Source: Conoideocrella luteorostrata (taxonomy: Eukaryota; Ascomycota; Sordariomycetes; Hypocreales; Clavicipitaceae). Taken from it: a DNA stretch of 64,000 nucleotides. Each line of letters starts with the position of its first letter. The first letter of the stretch is position 1. The position numbers were made by a program, and so were the translations under genes. The notes under the pieces are model-generated. The model did no database searches. It saw nothing but the letters and a program-made list of their open reading frames with translations, and was not told the origin of the DNA. The DNA lies in NCBI GenBank assembly GCA_032433595.1, contig JASWJB010000016.1, forward strand, positions 124,001 through 188,000, given 5' to 3'. Below are positions 34,933 to 46,475 of this stretch, in pieces.

Positions 34933-36996
34933 ATGCGACCGTTCACCCCAAACTCTAGGGCCCTACCTGGCCCTATACCTAGAAGCGCTACGCCTGTGAA
35001 ATCTATTCTCAAATCTGTCTCCGTGCTGGGAAGAAGAAAAGAGTTACATGACGTGCCAGAATCGTCGTCACCTTTGGCACCGGAGAGCCCGACGAAACGA
35101 CGGAAAGTATTCTTCGACGATATTCGAAATGTGACATATGAAGTTGGTCGCAGAACAATGGATGACGTTAAGTTAGAGGTGCGAGTGGCCCTGGAGGCCC
35201 ATCTCCGGGGGAACGATGGACAATACGACCTGTTGAAGGAGATGTTTGCCAACGACAAGCAAAGATACCTGCCTCCCGTGGTGGGGGAGGAGGACGATAC
35301 TTTGAAACCACACGAGCTTCAAGTTTACGTCATGGCTTTGACAAGCTGCATACCCATATTGAAGGGGAAAGACTGCAACGGTCTTGTCAAGACGATTCTG
35401 AAGTGCGCTTGGCTAGGAAGGGATGAGGCATTCACCAAAGTCTTTACGCATTTCCTGGCTGCTCTCGTGAGCGCGCAAGGGTCTTATCTGGTACCAGTTC
35501 TATCAATGATGGTTGAGAAGTTCCGCGATACTCGACCATCTGCGTGGTCTGTCCCCGATTTCCCCGAGGTGAGCCGCGACACCATGCGCGAGAGGCTGCA
35601 CTCTGCCATTCAGTACATGCTTCAAATGTTTCCCTCAGCTGTGACGGTACTCGAGAACTTGCTTGGATCCAGGTTTCCCTTCCCTGACGAGTCCATGAGG
35701 GTGCACATGGCCTATATTCACAACTTGTTGCAGGTCATGGCCTACATTCCCGACTCACAGGATGAGATTCTGGACCTTATTTTGAACCGGGTTGTCAAGA
35801 TCGATTCGCAAATGCAGGTGGACTTGGAGGATCTAGACGATGACGTCGCTGCTGCGGTTATGTACGCGCTGCGGGAAAATCAACGGCAGCCGTCAACTTG
35901 GGAAGACGACAATTCCGATGAGAGTGATAATGAGTCTGTCGATAGCGAAGACCTTGACTATGATCAAGAAGCCGTTAGGATTAAAAATGTCAAAGAGAGC
36001 GTGGAGAAGATGGACGCGGTTTTGGATACATTATTCGGCGTGTACAGCCCACACTTTGCGAATCCCGGATCAGACAAAGCATTCGACATGTTCACTACGA
36101 TTCTCCGCGAATTTGACCACATCGTTTTGCCCACGTACAAGTCCAGGCACACTCAGTTTCTGATATTTCATTTTGCACAGCAACACGAGCGGCTCACTGA
36201 TGCATTCTGCGGTCAACTTATCGCCACTGCGTTCCAATCTAACACGCCAAATGTTTTAAAGCAGGCTGCCGCAGCATATCTTGCGAGCTTTGTCGCCCGG
36301 GGAGCCCACGTCCCGCCCAGCTTAGTGCGAACCATGTTCACGCTGCTACTGCATCACCTCGAGCAATACAGAAGAAAGTACGAGCCTTTATGTCGTGGGC
36401 CAGACCTGAAGAGATTCCATCCATACTACTCGCTTGTTCAGGCTACGCTCTACATTTTCTGCTTTAGGTGGCAAGATTTGGTCGTGTCTGCCCCCGAAAT
36501 GGTTGATCCTGACGATCCGGTTTCTTACATCGGACAAGATTTAGAATGGATTGGGACGTCTAAACAGGATTTGTGGGTACAGATTTTTGGAAAGCTCAAC
36601 CCGTTGAAGGTCTGTGCGCCAGTGATTGTGGAAGAGTTTGCCAAGCTGGCGCACCGACTCAATTTCATGTACGTCTACCCTTTGGTGGAGAGTAACAAGC
36701 GCGTCCGATTGACGCAGTTTCTCTCGTCGACGTACTCAATGGGCGGTGCGCTGCGTGACGCCGGTTTTGAGGATCAGAGCGAGAGCTACCACCAACTGGA
36801 TCCATACTTCCCCTTTGACCCATACCAGCTACCAATCAGTAAGCGTTGGCTGACGGGTGATTATGTGAACTGGAAGTCGATGCCCGGTCTCAATGATGAA
36901 GACGACGAAGACAGCGATGATATGGATGAGGAGGACGACGACGATGAGTTGGAGGAGGGAACTGCCACAGACAGTGACGGCGACGATTTTGAGTAA
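34933..36996 (+). CDS. RRN3: RNA polymerase I initiation factor Rrn3 (TIF-IA)
   Basis: A single exon of 687 residues; the ATG at 34933 begins MRPFTPNSRALPGP. Rrn3 binds RNA polymerase I and bridges it to core factor at rDNA promoters in the nucleolus. HEAT-like helical signatures are recognisable: LKPHELQVYVMALTSCIPIL, FTKVFTHFLAALVSAQGSYL, RVHMAYIHNLLQVMAYIPDS and ILDLILNRVVKIDSQMQVDL (about residues 115-305), then an acidic loop (about 305-340), a second half with HFAQQHERLTDAFCGQLI and KQAAAAYLASFVARGAHV, and a strongly acidic Asp/Glu tail (about 655-687). Length is close to the 627 residues of yeast Rrn3. Control of this factor by TOR through Ser/Thr phosphorylation is known in other organisms; the sequence alone does not show sites. 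Confidence 0.96.
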   Translation: MRPFTPNSRALPGPIPRSATPVKSILKSVSVLGRRKELHDVPESSSPLAPESPTKRRKVFFDDIRNVTYEVGRRTMDDVKLEVRVALEAHLRGNDGQYDLLKEMFANDKQRYLPPVVGEEDDTLKPHELQVYVMALTSCIPILKGKDCNGLVKTILKCAWLGRDEAFTKVFTHFLAALVSAQGSYLVPVLSMMVEKFRDTRPSAWSVPDFPEVSRDTMRERLHSAIQYMLQMFPSAVTVLENLLGSRFPFPDESMRVHMAYIHNLLQVMAYIPDSQDEILDLILNRVVKIDSQMQVDLEDLDDDVAAAVMYALRENQRQPSTWEDDNSDESDNESVDSEDLDYDQEAVRIKNVKESVEKMDAVLDTLFGVYSPHFANPGSDKAFDMFTTILREFDHIVLPTYKSRHTQFLIFHFAQQHERLTDAFCGQLIATAFQSNTPNVLKQAAAAYLASFVARGAHVPPSLVRTMFTLLLHHLEQYRRKYEPLCRGPDLKRFHPYYSLVQATLYIFCFRWQDLVVSAPEMVDPDDPVSYIGQDLEWIGTSKQDLWVQIFGKLNPLKVCAPVIVEEFAKLAHRLNFMYVYPLVESNKRVRLTQFLSSTYSMGGALRDAGFEDQSESYHQLDPYFPFDPYQLPISKRWLTGDYVNWKSMPGLNDEDDEDSDDMDEEDDDDELEEGTATDSDGDDFE

Positions 36997-37122
36997 TAAG
37001 CGATTTCTGCAGTTGTTTGCTTTGCTTTGGCATGTTTCTGGATTGCTGAGAAACCACTTACATATGGAGGATTTCTACGTGGATATTTTTGTTATTATAT
37101 TTGGCATTAGCGAGGAGTTGGA

Positions 37123-37147
37123 GGAAAGGAAAGGAAAGGAAAGGAAA
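37123..37147. repeat. (GGAAA)5 microsatellite
   Basis: Five tandem GGAAA units in the 3' flank of RRN3. Confidence 0.85.
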
Positions 37148-37434
37148 TTGATTTTTTTTCTTAGGTTGTCTCGGCCCATGGATGGAAAAAGTAGATGTGC
37201 AGACATGGTAGATGTGAATTCTAAAAACAGTTGTGATTTGAGGCTTCAAACTTTCAGATTTGCGTTGCCCGTGAACCGCAGTGTTAACGTAGCTGCTGTG
37301 CAATGATGTGTCTCGGTGAAAGAGAGGGAGAGAAGCCTGACGGTGTCAGGCCGTTGGAGCTGACCCCAGATCCGGCTCGCGGCTCGGATCAGAGACCCCA
37401 GACAGGCAGCTTACGGGCGCAGACTTACAGCCGC

Positions 37435-37474
37435 TCTCACTCTCACTCTCACTCTCACCCTCACCCTCACTCTC
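37435..37474. repeat. (TCTCAC)n microsatellite
   Basis: Nearly seven TCTCAC/CCTCAC hexamers, a CT-rich tract upstream of the bZIP gene and possibly within its leader. Confidence 0.85.
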
Positions 37475-37885
37475 AGACAGACCTAGCCGGGCCAAGAAAG
37501 TGACCTCCACCATCATTGATCGACACTCCGCATCTCAAATCTCCCGTCTCACCCATGCCAACTCTATCTCTCTTCTTTTCTATCCTCTTGCAGTCCTCCA
37601 CCTCTTAAAATTGCCTACGACTGCTTATCTCCAGGAATATTCTCGACCTAATTTAGATTCAGCGGCAGCCAGTCATCGCTGAGGCCAAAGATTTGATCCT
37701 CCGTCCTGCCCCCCCAACCGAGTACTCCGTATACATGCTTCAACCCACGGCACCGTGAATACCACAACCGTCCCACCGACGCAGTGGCATCTCCTTGACA
37801 ACCGGCTCACCCAGAGCACCAGCGGTTTCCGAGTGACGCGACTGGACTAGCATTTAATTTGCGTCAAAAGGGCAATACAGGCGCC

Positions 37886-39469
37886 ATGGGCGAAGAGGGC
37901 AATGGCTCCCGGCCGTCGTTTGCGTCGTATTGGAAGAAAGGCAAGCAGAAGCTGAAGGGTAAAGGATCTGCCGCTGCGTCTGCGTCTCCAACGTCAGATC
38001 AGCAAGCAGGATCTGAAGGCGCCAACAACGCATGTAAGTCCACCGCGTGGTTTGCTCTTCATTCTTCTCGTTGAATTGTCTTGAGGTGGTGGTGGGATTG
38101 GGATGATTCCATCTGGCTGTTTCGCCACAGAGAGAGTAGCTATATCGTCTCTAGCCGTGTCATAGTCTCCAATTTCACCATCTTGCCACGTCTTCCTCCT
38201 CCTCCTCCTCCTCCTCCTCCTCCTCCTCCTCCTCCTTCTCCTCGTCGTGGTCGTCGCAATGATATTAACCTAATCCCGAGAAACTAACCAGAGCAATTGG
38301 CAGCGCCAACCACTAAGGCCCAAACCGCAAAGGAGAAGTCGCAACTACGTCGCGCGCAGGTCCGCCGCGCTCAAATCCAACACCGTCAGCGCAAAGCCAA
38401 CTACACCAAACAGCTTGAACTGGATGTCTCCCAACTGCGAGATCTGGTTGCCCTCACCGAGAAGGAAGCCGCCGCTCTGTTACTGGACAATTCCTTGATG
38501 CGCCGAGCTCTTGAGAATGCCGGCGTCGCAGCCACTCCATTGACGACGTCTCGGAGTCTGCTGCCTGGTACAGTGTCGCTATCGCCAGAAGACGCGCTGC
38601 AGCAGATGCAGTTGGATCCTCCGCCCGTAATAGGAGTTGGGAATTCACCAGCAATCGCGGAGCAGTCTCCTGAGCTGTTTGGTGATATTGATATCGATGA
38701 CTTGACGGTTACGCTGAGTATGGATAATGCGCTGGGGACCCCGTGCTTTCACATCAGCTCGAATTCATCCGTAACTAGCATCACGGGTAATACCAGTCCG
38801 CAAGGAAACATATCTGGTGGCGGCGCACAGCAGCTTTCGACAGAGCAAGAACAACGGGTTGTCAACTTCATTCTGGGGTACGTGTGTCTCCTTCATGCCC
38901 GCAGCAGCCGTTGCCTTACAAATTAATCATTCACTCCCCCGCCACTCTCCCCTCCTTTCCTCTTTTCCCGCGGACATGTACACACTACTAACCTTGCTGA
39001 TAGTCTCGAACACTGCTGCTGGGACCACTTCTGGCTCGGCGACTCGCACCTCCACGACGACCATCCAGACTCTGAATCTGAAAAGGGCCACACCCTCACA
39101 GCCTCGGCATACTGCATGGCTTCCGCCCCCGACAATGTCTATTCCGACCGCTCCGCCTTCCAAAGTAAATTCAAGCCCAATCCCACTCTTACATGGGGCA
39201 TGCCCAGCCTTACGCTCGATTCGCTCCACGGTCTCGCTTCGTCTCTTAACCCGGGCGACCTGGAGATCACCCCCGTTCAGGCCTGGTTTGAGCTGGCGAG
39301 CCGGTATCCGGTGGAGCTGCTCATGGCTGGAGACGTGATGGATAGATTGCAGAGGGAGTTCAATGGCGTGACGAAGTGTGTCGTGTATGGACCCCTGATT
39401 GAGAGGGTGGCGTTTGAGAGTATCATTGCGAGGGTATTGGGGCCGTCGGAGGGGTCGTTATTGGCATGA
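37886..39469 (+). CDS. bZIP-type transcription factor with atypical basic region
   Basis: Three exons (37886-38033, 38304-38877, 39004-39469) give 395 residues. The bZIP-like region spans about residues 54-110: KSQLRRAQVRRAQIQHRQRK is followed by a helix TKQLELDVSQLRDLVALTEK. In the usual NxxAQxxFRxR core the invariant Asn is replaced by Val (Val69), while Gln73, Arg77 and Arg79 are kept. I recall this variant from a group of filamentous-fungal bZIP proteins of unknown role. The C-terminal part, LEHCCWDHFWLGDSHLHDDH then GHTLTASAYCMASAPDN, is also a recurrent fungal motif. Intron 1 (270 nt) carries a (CCT)14 tract. Alternative reading of exon 1 only matters for the nonconserved basic N-terminus. 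A nuclear regulator is inferred. Confidence 0.9.
38195..38236. repeat. (CCT)14 microsatellite in bZIP intron 1
   Basis: Fourteen CCT triplets on the coding strand, about 70 bp upstream of the intron 1 acceptor. It would act as a long polypyrimidine tract in the transcript. Confidence 0.9.
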
Positions 39470-39984
39470 TCGATTGAGACTGACAAGATGTGAATACGGG
39501 GAGTTATTAAGGGCTTGGGGAATAGGAATAGCGTCAGCGTCAGCGTCAGCGTCTTGATATGGGAAGTGAGGTGGGGCGGTCCAAAGCGTTGTGATTTTGA
39601 ATATTAGCTGCAATGGGAAGAGGCCGAGACGATAATGTTCATGGGCAAAGTGTTCATCTTGAGCGCGTGTTAGAGAGAGAGACAGACAAGGCTAATGAGA
39701 AGAACCCCATTGTTGTTTTTTTTTTTTTCCTTAAACACGTTAGATGACATTGGAAAAGAAAGAAATTTTACGCTTATTGATTGATCTGTAGGTTTCAAGA
39801 ACACCGTGTGCGGAAGACTCATCAACCTCCCAGTTTGATTATTCGCCAGGAGGACGAGCGCACACACAGCCTACACGACGTGGACCGAAATAGTGAGAAG
39901 ATGAATTACACAGCCGATGATGATGACGATGATTATACATTTTCTATATGCACAGATTAAAATCAAACAAAACTTCGCCACCCT
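39470..39984. other. Convergent intergenic (bZIP / DOP1)
   Basis: 515 bp between 3' ends, containing a GCGTCA repeat at 39531-39553 and a T-run at 39716-39728. No gene seen. Confidence 0.6.
39531..39553. repeat. (GCGTCA)3.8 repeat
   Basis: Nearly four tandem hexamers just downstream of the bZIP stop codon. Confidence 0.85.
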
Positions 39985-42900
39985 TCAAAGCGCCTTCACC
40001 ATGGTCCTCTCATCAAACAAATCCTTTAGCAGTGCCTGGATACATGCGTCTCGATCCAATGAACACATTGCGTACGTAGACTCGAATGCAAAAATGCTCA
40101 ATTGGCCAAAGAAAGGGCGCAAGACCTTAGCCACGAGCTCGTCTTTCCTTTCCAGACTGACTTCATCATTGATACCGCCCAAACCCAGGAGCGGTCGCCT
40201 ATGCGAACCACTGGCCGCAACGTGGGCTTCACTGTCGGTTTGCAGCGAAGCCCTCCCAAGGCTTCCCAGCTCTTCGGAAAGCTCATCCACTAGGGCAATC
40301 GGCTGATATGTGGATGAGCGGTAGACTGCCTCGATGGTGTCGGTGATGAAAAGCCATTCATGGAGTTGGAAGTCGTCCGGGGCCACACAGATGAGTAGAT
40401 CGAGAAGTTTGCAGGCCTGGATGATGCCTGAGTTGAGGTACATATCTGATGCTGCGCTGTGGTCGGGGGCAACGACGGATGAAATGGCGGCGTGGATTTC
40501 CGCATTGACCACAGGCCAGGACATAGCAAGGTGGATGGGACTGGTCTTGAGAACCAGGGCTCGAATGACCATGTAGACATCCGCCCTGGTTGTTGAGGAT
40601 GGGGAGGACGTCAAAGTTGCAGCCAGCAATTCGACCAATTTGTCGAAAATAGTCTGAAGCTCGGCCACAAAGGCATCATCCGCTGCAGCCAGAACCAAAG
40701 TCGCAATTCGTCGCAAATTGAGCTGTGTCTTCCTATCGGCTTCCAGTCTTGCAGAAGTGGCACCAACACCAAATACGATGCCGGCTGTAGTCGGGGCGCT
40801 GATGCGGGCAACAAATTCGGGCATTCGGTCTTTATCTGTAAGAGCCCATTGTTTCAAGAGTGGTAGCCAGCCATCCTTGACCAGAGCTAGATTCATTCCA
40901 AAGAAGCGGTTGTCGTTGAAAGCATCGCCCACATCCTTCCTCCAAGTTTTCTGGTTGTTCTGAAGTCTTGACAGCTCGAATAGCAGCGTCAGAGTGTTGG
41001 AGGAAACCGTATACGGAAATGATTTGGACCGCAGTGTCGGGCTAATGACATTGGTTGATATGGATCCGGCAGCCGAGAGCACGCGATCCGGCTCAACCAA
41101 TATTTTAGACAAATTCGGAACTACGGAAGCCAAAGCAGAAACGACATCTTCAGGGCCGTCTATGGCTGGGGGGTGCTGACGGGAGCCGTCTGTCTTGCCT
41201 GACTTCTCCGGCGTATGATTCAGGCTGCTAGACTCGGTAAACGTCAGTGGTCGGGTGGTGAAAAGCGCAGCCAGCAGCCGAAGGAAGAGATCCTAAACTC
41301 ATGTCAACAAAAATTATCCCACTTGCGAGAAACAATGCCCAACAGAGAGGAGGGAGTGGCCTACCCCTAGTTCTCGACGCATGCGCCTCTGTTCACCAAA
41401 GTTTGTGTTGTCAACCTTTTCGCCTAGGATTCCCGCAAACTCAAGAAGACTTGGCAACGTCTGACGGTGGGGGAATGGATTACTGAGTAAGTCCTTGAGG
41501 AAAGTCATACAGTCGGGCCAGATCTCATCCATGGCGTCGTCATCGAGGGATCGACTATACTCGACTAAAAACACAACGAGATCAAAATCTTGCAGAGAAA
41601 TTGTCAGTGTCGATTGCCGTGAGGGGTCTAAAGCACCAGGGTTTGTTCGACTATAAATGGAGTTGAACAATGCTGGAATGGAATGTCGTGGTCGACAAGC
41701 GTCGAGTGATGACAGGAAATTGAACACTTGAGTTCGTTCAGTTTCGGCGTCAGAGGCTCGCCAAATGTCAATGATTGTTTCCAGACATTCCAGTATCTCC
41801 GCTGTAAAGAGGTGCTCCATCAGCCTCCTCGCACGGTTTCTCATGCGCAGAGATGTGTAGCTAAATGATGCAGAGGAGGAAGCGTCTTGTTTCTTGGACT
41901 CGTCCCCTTGGCCCCAAGACCAAATCGTATAACAAATTCGAATAGCATCTTGAAAAGCTAGATGAACTGTTAGTCGGTCATTTGCCGTCGCGCTTCGCGA
42001 TTGAGGCCCTTCTGACTGAAATACACCAGATACCATGCTTCCAAACAGAGACTGCGGTTGTTCGGGCCCCTTCAACAGCTGAGCTCGGTTTTCTTCTGCG
42101 AGCAACTGGTCATGCGCCAATGCCAGGACCTGTTCTAACCCGTTCAGAAGATAGATTAATGATGATTCAGGCGTATCGCCACGGGCTATCTGTGACGACT
42201 CTTCAGAACAAAATGTGTCGCGCAATGCAATAAAGGTAGAGTTGATGTGGCTGCAGAGCGTTTCCACCAGGGGAATGACTACTTGAAATATACTGTGAGG
42301 GTAGAGAGCAATGGCGTCGCCAAGAAACGACACCCAGTTATCAAGCACCGATTGACTCTTTGGCGAGCTTAGACCAGCTTGTAAGCATTTTAGCAAAGGC
42401 GTGGGCATCGGCTGGGGCATGGGCCGCTGTTCACTGAGAGTAAGTGAGGAACGTCCCATTCTCGAATGGTCAGCGCTGATCGGTCGGCCATCCAACTCTT
42501 GTGAGACTTGTGCGTCATGAAATGCCGCATCCCGCAATTTAAGCGTATCGTAAACAGCATCAAGCAGCAACACTTGGACGTATGGATCAGATGTGTTGAT
42601 GGATTTTGAGAGTTTGCTAATAAGGATGCTGTCCAGCTCGAGACCAGATAATGGAGTGACGTATCTGCTTGATAGGAATTGATGTGAAATATTGAGCGCG
42701 TACCGTTGTAATTGAGATGCTCTTTCGCCTAATTCGGCGCTGGGAGTTGGCGGGAGCTCTGCTATGATACATTTCATGCATACACGGACAAAGAACTCTT
42801 GCAATGTCATCTCATCGTCTTCCACACCAGCTACAAATCGTCAGCCAACAACACCACAGTGCCATACATAACATATAATGGGAGAATCCTACCTCGAATG

Positions 42901-45900
42901 TGCGCCGAATCATCCATAAATGCTACATATTTTGATGCTAGCACTGCCCGAGACATATCGCCAGAGCATCGCAGAACATTGTGCAAGGTTCGAAGGTAGT
43001 ACAGGCACAGGTCTAGATCATCATCTTCTGCGAGAACGATGGGTTGAGAATCAACTTTTTCGCTTGCTCGATGCTGTGAGATATCATTGAGAAAAGGCAG
43101 TTCAGCCATCTTGATGATGAATATCAAGAATAATCTAGCAAAGTTAGGGCCAAAAACAGCCATCACCGAAAGGGGAGAAAGGGTGAGAGAGATGTAATGA
43201 GTATGAGTACCTATCAATGCCAATCATGCTATTCAACCAAGTTTTAACGACCATGAATGACTGGGTCCTATCATCGAGAAGAGCATCCAAGACTAAGAAT
43301 GTAGGTTGGGTCAGCATCACTTGATAGTGATCCATTCCGGAAAGCCGTGGGACAGATCGTTGATCCAGTTGTTGACCCTTAGATCCTCTGCGCTCAGATG
43401 AGGCGTCCTGAAGAGTATGTGACCAGAGAACACCAAATGTGCCTCCATTCTGCGCAGAACAGGACGTCCGTTGAAGGTTTGGAGGCGGCTGAGTTAAGAT
43501 ACTAGAAATAGCAGCCTCGATATCACGTCCAGATAGCGTGAGGGCTGTCTGCAACCTCCACAAACACCGGACGGTTTCCACATGATACTTCGGTTCCGAA
43601 GCAGATAAATACGTCCAGGCATGGCGAACCAATGGCAATACTAGGTCTGAAAGTTGGGCTGCATCGATCCGCCCCGCCGTGTGCAGCTGTGCTGATAGCT
43701 GTACCATAGACGAGAAATGAGAAAAGAGCAATGGGAATTCGTCGGATAATTTTTCATGAACGTAAGAGAGTAGCTGCTTGGCGTCGAGGTTGTAATCCGA
43801 AGGCGTCTTTGACAAAACCAGACCCAAGATCCGAACACGAGTAGCAATGTCCTCCACAGATATAGAGTCTTTGGAATCGTCGCAAATGTATTTGACCGCC
43901 TTTGCCAGTAGTAATTCTCCTGACTGGATTGCTGTGAAAGGAGGCATAGAGGACTCTAGATTGCCTTGCTCATGAACGTAGAAGTTTCTAATCTTTTTCA
44001 AAAGCTCCACATTGGCTAGTGATATAAGGTCAGCAGTGTTATGCCGGTCGCCATTTTCCTCGCGGTGCTGTGGGAATGCGCGATCAGGCACCAGCTCTAG
44101 CAATGATACCACGATGCTTAAAACCTGCTCAGCCAGCCTCTGGGACTCGGCATCTGTCAAGGATGTTTTCCCTCGGCGATCTTTGCAGTCTTCCAGCATG
44201 AATAATGCAGCCAGACATGTCAGTGGTGCGTGAATTGTTATCATTTCTTCTTCCCGAACATTGAAGTTGGAGACAATGAAGCTGACCAAGGCAAGTTTAT
44301 TCTCACGGTCTTCAGCACTTAGGTTTCCAGGACCGATTGCCTGGGCCAGGAGGCTAACAATCTCACTGTAAATAAGACCGCTCTCAATGCCATCAAAAAA
44401 GACGCTAGCGCTACGAAGAACCTCAATGAATTCGGTCTTTGTAGAGGCTTGAGTCCGGAACTGACGCACACTGTCGATCACGGGCATGAAAATTTCTGGT
44501 ACCACAAGGCCTCCGATTTCCCATCTATCCATCAGGGAAAGACACACTCTGTAAGGTCGAGCTCTCTCAGTGCTATTTGCATGAGATGAGCTTTTGATCA
44601 TCTCCAGCAATGCTCTTGTGAGTGGTTGAAGTCCATAGTCCTCAAAAAACGTAGTCCGAGAAGATAAATATACCTGACTTTGTTCGTTGTGATCTCCATC
44701 GGGTCCGGTAGGGTTAGGCCCCAGTAGCCAAGCCCAAAGTCGGCGGTTCAGACTCATATCCCTCCTTATCACCACCCCAACGGCTGCCCGAACCAAAAGC
44801 TCAAGGTCAGCGGACTTGACTCGATTTTGCAGGACATTTGAATCCAACGGCAAGTGGGATACAAGGAGGTCAAGGAAACCACGTTGAATCAGCAACTGCT
44901 CGTCTCCCAGCCCACTGGCAAAGCATCGTATCAGCAGTCCTGGCTCGGGAGACGTTACAATGGCGTGTAGCTTCTTCGAAACATCACCATCTGCCATCGC
45001 GGAACCAGCAGGAGGTCCAAGAACTGGAAGATAGCGCACTAGATAAGCCAACGCTCCAGATCTACGGCTATGGCTGGTGATGGAAGCCAGGAAAAAGCAC
45101 TGCCAAAAGAAGTCATCTCCAGAGGCATGATGGTTTCCTAAGTCTTCGCTATTACGCGGTCTTATAGCCTCTTTAAATCCCGCCACGAGTTTAACTGTTC
45201 TATCGAAATCTTCGCTCGTTTCGTCTTCTAAGCCAGGGAGCAAGGCAAGTACAAGAGATTTCATAGCCGGCCGCAGCGATCTAGGGTCGAGATCGAGGAA
45301 GTGAGTCTCCAAAAGTTCAAGATAGGGAGACCGAACAGATAGCGAGGCGAACGAAAGTGTGGGCGCAAGGCCTGGGAGATAGAGAGGAAGATCCCGAGAC
45401 AACCCATCTTTGCCAATGGTAGTAAATATGTAGCTATACACTTCGAGAGCCTTCTGATGTACCCCGGAAGGTAGCGCGGGGTTCAGACATTGGGCAAGGC
45501 GTTTGGCAACAAGAGATTTCGCTGGTATCGCATTGAAAGATGGTGGTCGAGCTTGTAAAGCCTGGCGTTAGTAAGTTAGCGAGCTCTTGACCGCATCAAG
45601 TAGAAAGGCGGTGGTGATTGAATCTGGGCAGGACGCGCTCGTACCCTGAGCAACTTGTTTAAAAATGAAATATAATCTGCCCACTCTTCCAAGGCTGTTT
45701 CGAACAGCACAAGGGTTTTTTCAACCCCTGATGCATATCTACGGTATGCTTTGTCCTTTATCGGGGTTTCCCCTGTGCCCAGGCGTTAGCATAGCTTCAT
45801 GTCTTTTGAGGAGGGCGCAAGAGCGAACCTCCACCTAGCTGATTCCTCCATTGTCGAGGAATCGGAGAGTCTCGGCCGGAGCTTTCGGGGGAGCCAGCGA

Positions 45901-45928
45901 TGGCGCTAGATCCTGGATCAAGCGCCAT
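39985..45928 (-). CDS. DOP1: Dopey family protein Dop1 (DopA)
   Basis: Six exons on the minus strand (45835-45928, 45645-45772, 43211-45561, 42893-43134, 41365-42830, 39985-41292) join to 1862 residues, near the 1,840 or so of Aspergillus DopA. The conserved Dopey N-terminal domain covers roughly residues 37-330: KDKAYRRYASGVEKTLVLFE, EEWADYISFLNKLL, AKSLVAKRLAQCLNPALPSG, VYSYIFTTIGKDGLSRDLPL, LRPAMKSLVLALLPGLEDE. The rest is alpha-helical, HEAT-like, with C-terminal Leu-rich segments. Dop1 acts with Mon2 and the flippase Neo1 at the trans-Golgi/endosome to recycle cargo, and affects hyphal and developmental patterning in Aspergillus. The exon 1 donor is uncertain: GTGGAG after 45835 or GTTCGC six bases on, both in phase. 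Its start faces MON1 across 547 bp. Confidence 0.95.
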
Positions 45929-46475
45929 GATCGTGTAGCTGTCGGATCATAAGATATCTCGAGAGCATCTCTAGCCAACACCTTTTTCAGTTCGAGTTGT
46001 TAGTTATTCGTAGCTCCAAAAGGGAGGGCGACGTGGGGTCAACGGTTTGGTTTCGCGCCTGCCTAACCGGAGCTGACTGGGGACATGTGTTCGTGTAAAG
46101 CCACTGGGGCCGCCTAGTGCTCGGAACAGGCGTGATTGGCTGAATCCCAGTTTGGCAGCAGCCCAGCGACTGTCAAGCCCCCTGAGGCTGGCACAGGCCA
46201 CGAATTGGAACTGCATGGGCTGCGTCGACGTCACAACCCCTCTGGGTCGGCGTTATCGCCTCGAGTACAAAGTCTATGATCACTATTGCCCGCGACATGG
46301 CTCGCTAACCAGGTGTCCAGGACGCAACACCATGATTTGAACAGCCTAGCGACTTCTTTTTCCATCATTTAGTTTTGGTCGTCCTGGGAATAATATCCCG
46401 ACTTGCCCTAATTACCCCCCGTCGTCATCCGCGTTGAAATGCGACGAATGCGACGACACCTTCGGCATCAGTACC
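45929..46475. promoter_or_regulatory. Shared DOP1 / MON1 promoter region
   Basis: 547 bp between divergent starts, carrying a consensus CCAAT box at 46132-46142. A plus-strand in-frame TTG at 46434 lies upstream of the MON1 ATG, but the residues between do not look conserved. Confidence 0.65.
46132..46142 (-). promoter_or_regulatory. CCAAT box (CAGCCAATCAC)
   Basis: Same 11-mer as at 26132-26142, fitting the extended HAP/NF-Y consensus. It lies 204 bp upstream of the DOP1 ATG and 334 bp upstream of MON1. Confidence 0.55.

Larger units (their letters stand above)
36997..37885. other. Intergenic / bZIP leader region
   Basis: About 890 bp between tandem genes. It holds a (GGAAA)5 repeat at 37123-37147, a TCTCAC hexamer repeat at 37435-37474 and TACTCCGTA at 37723-37731, 155 bp before the bZIP start. 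No gene seen. Confidence 0.6.
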
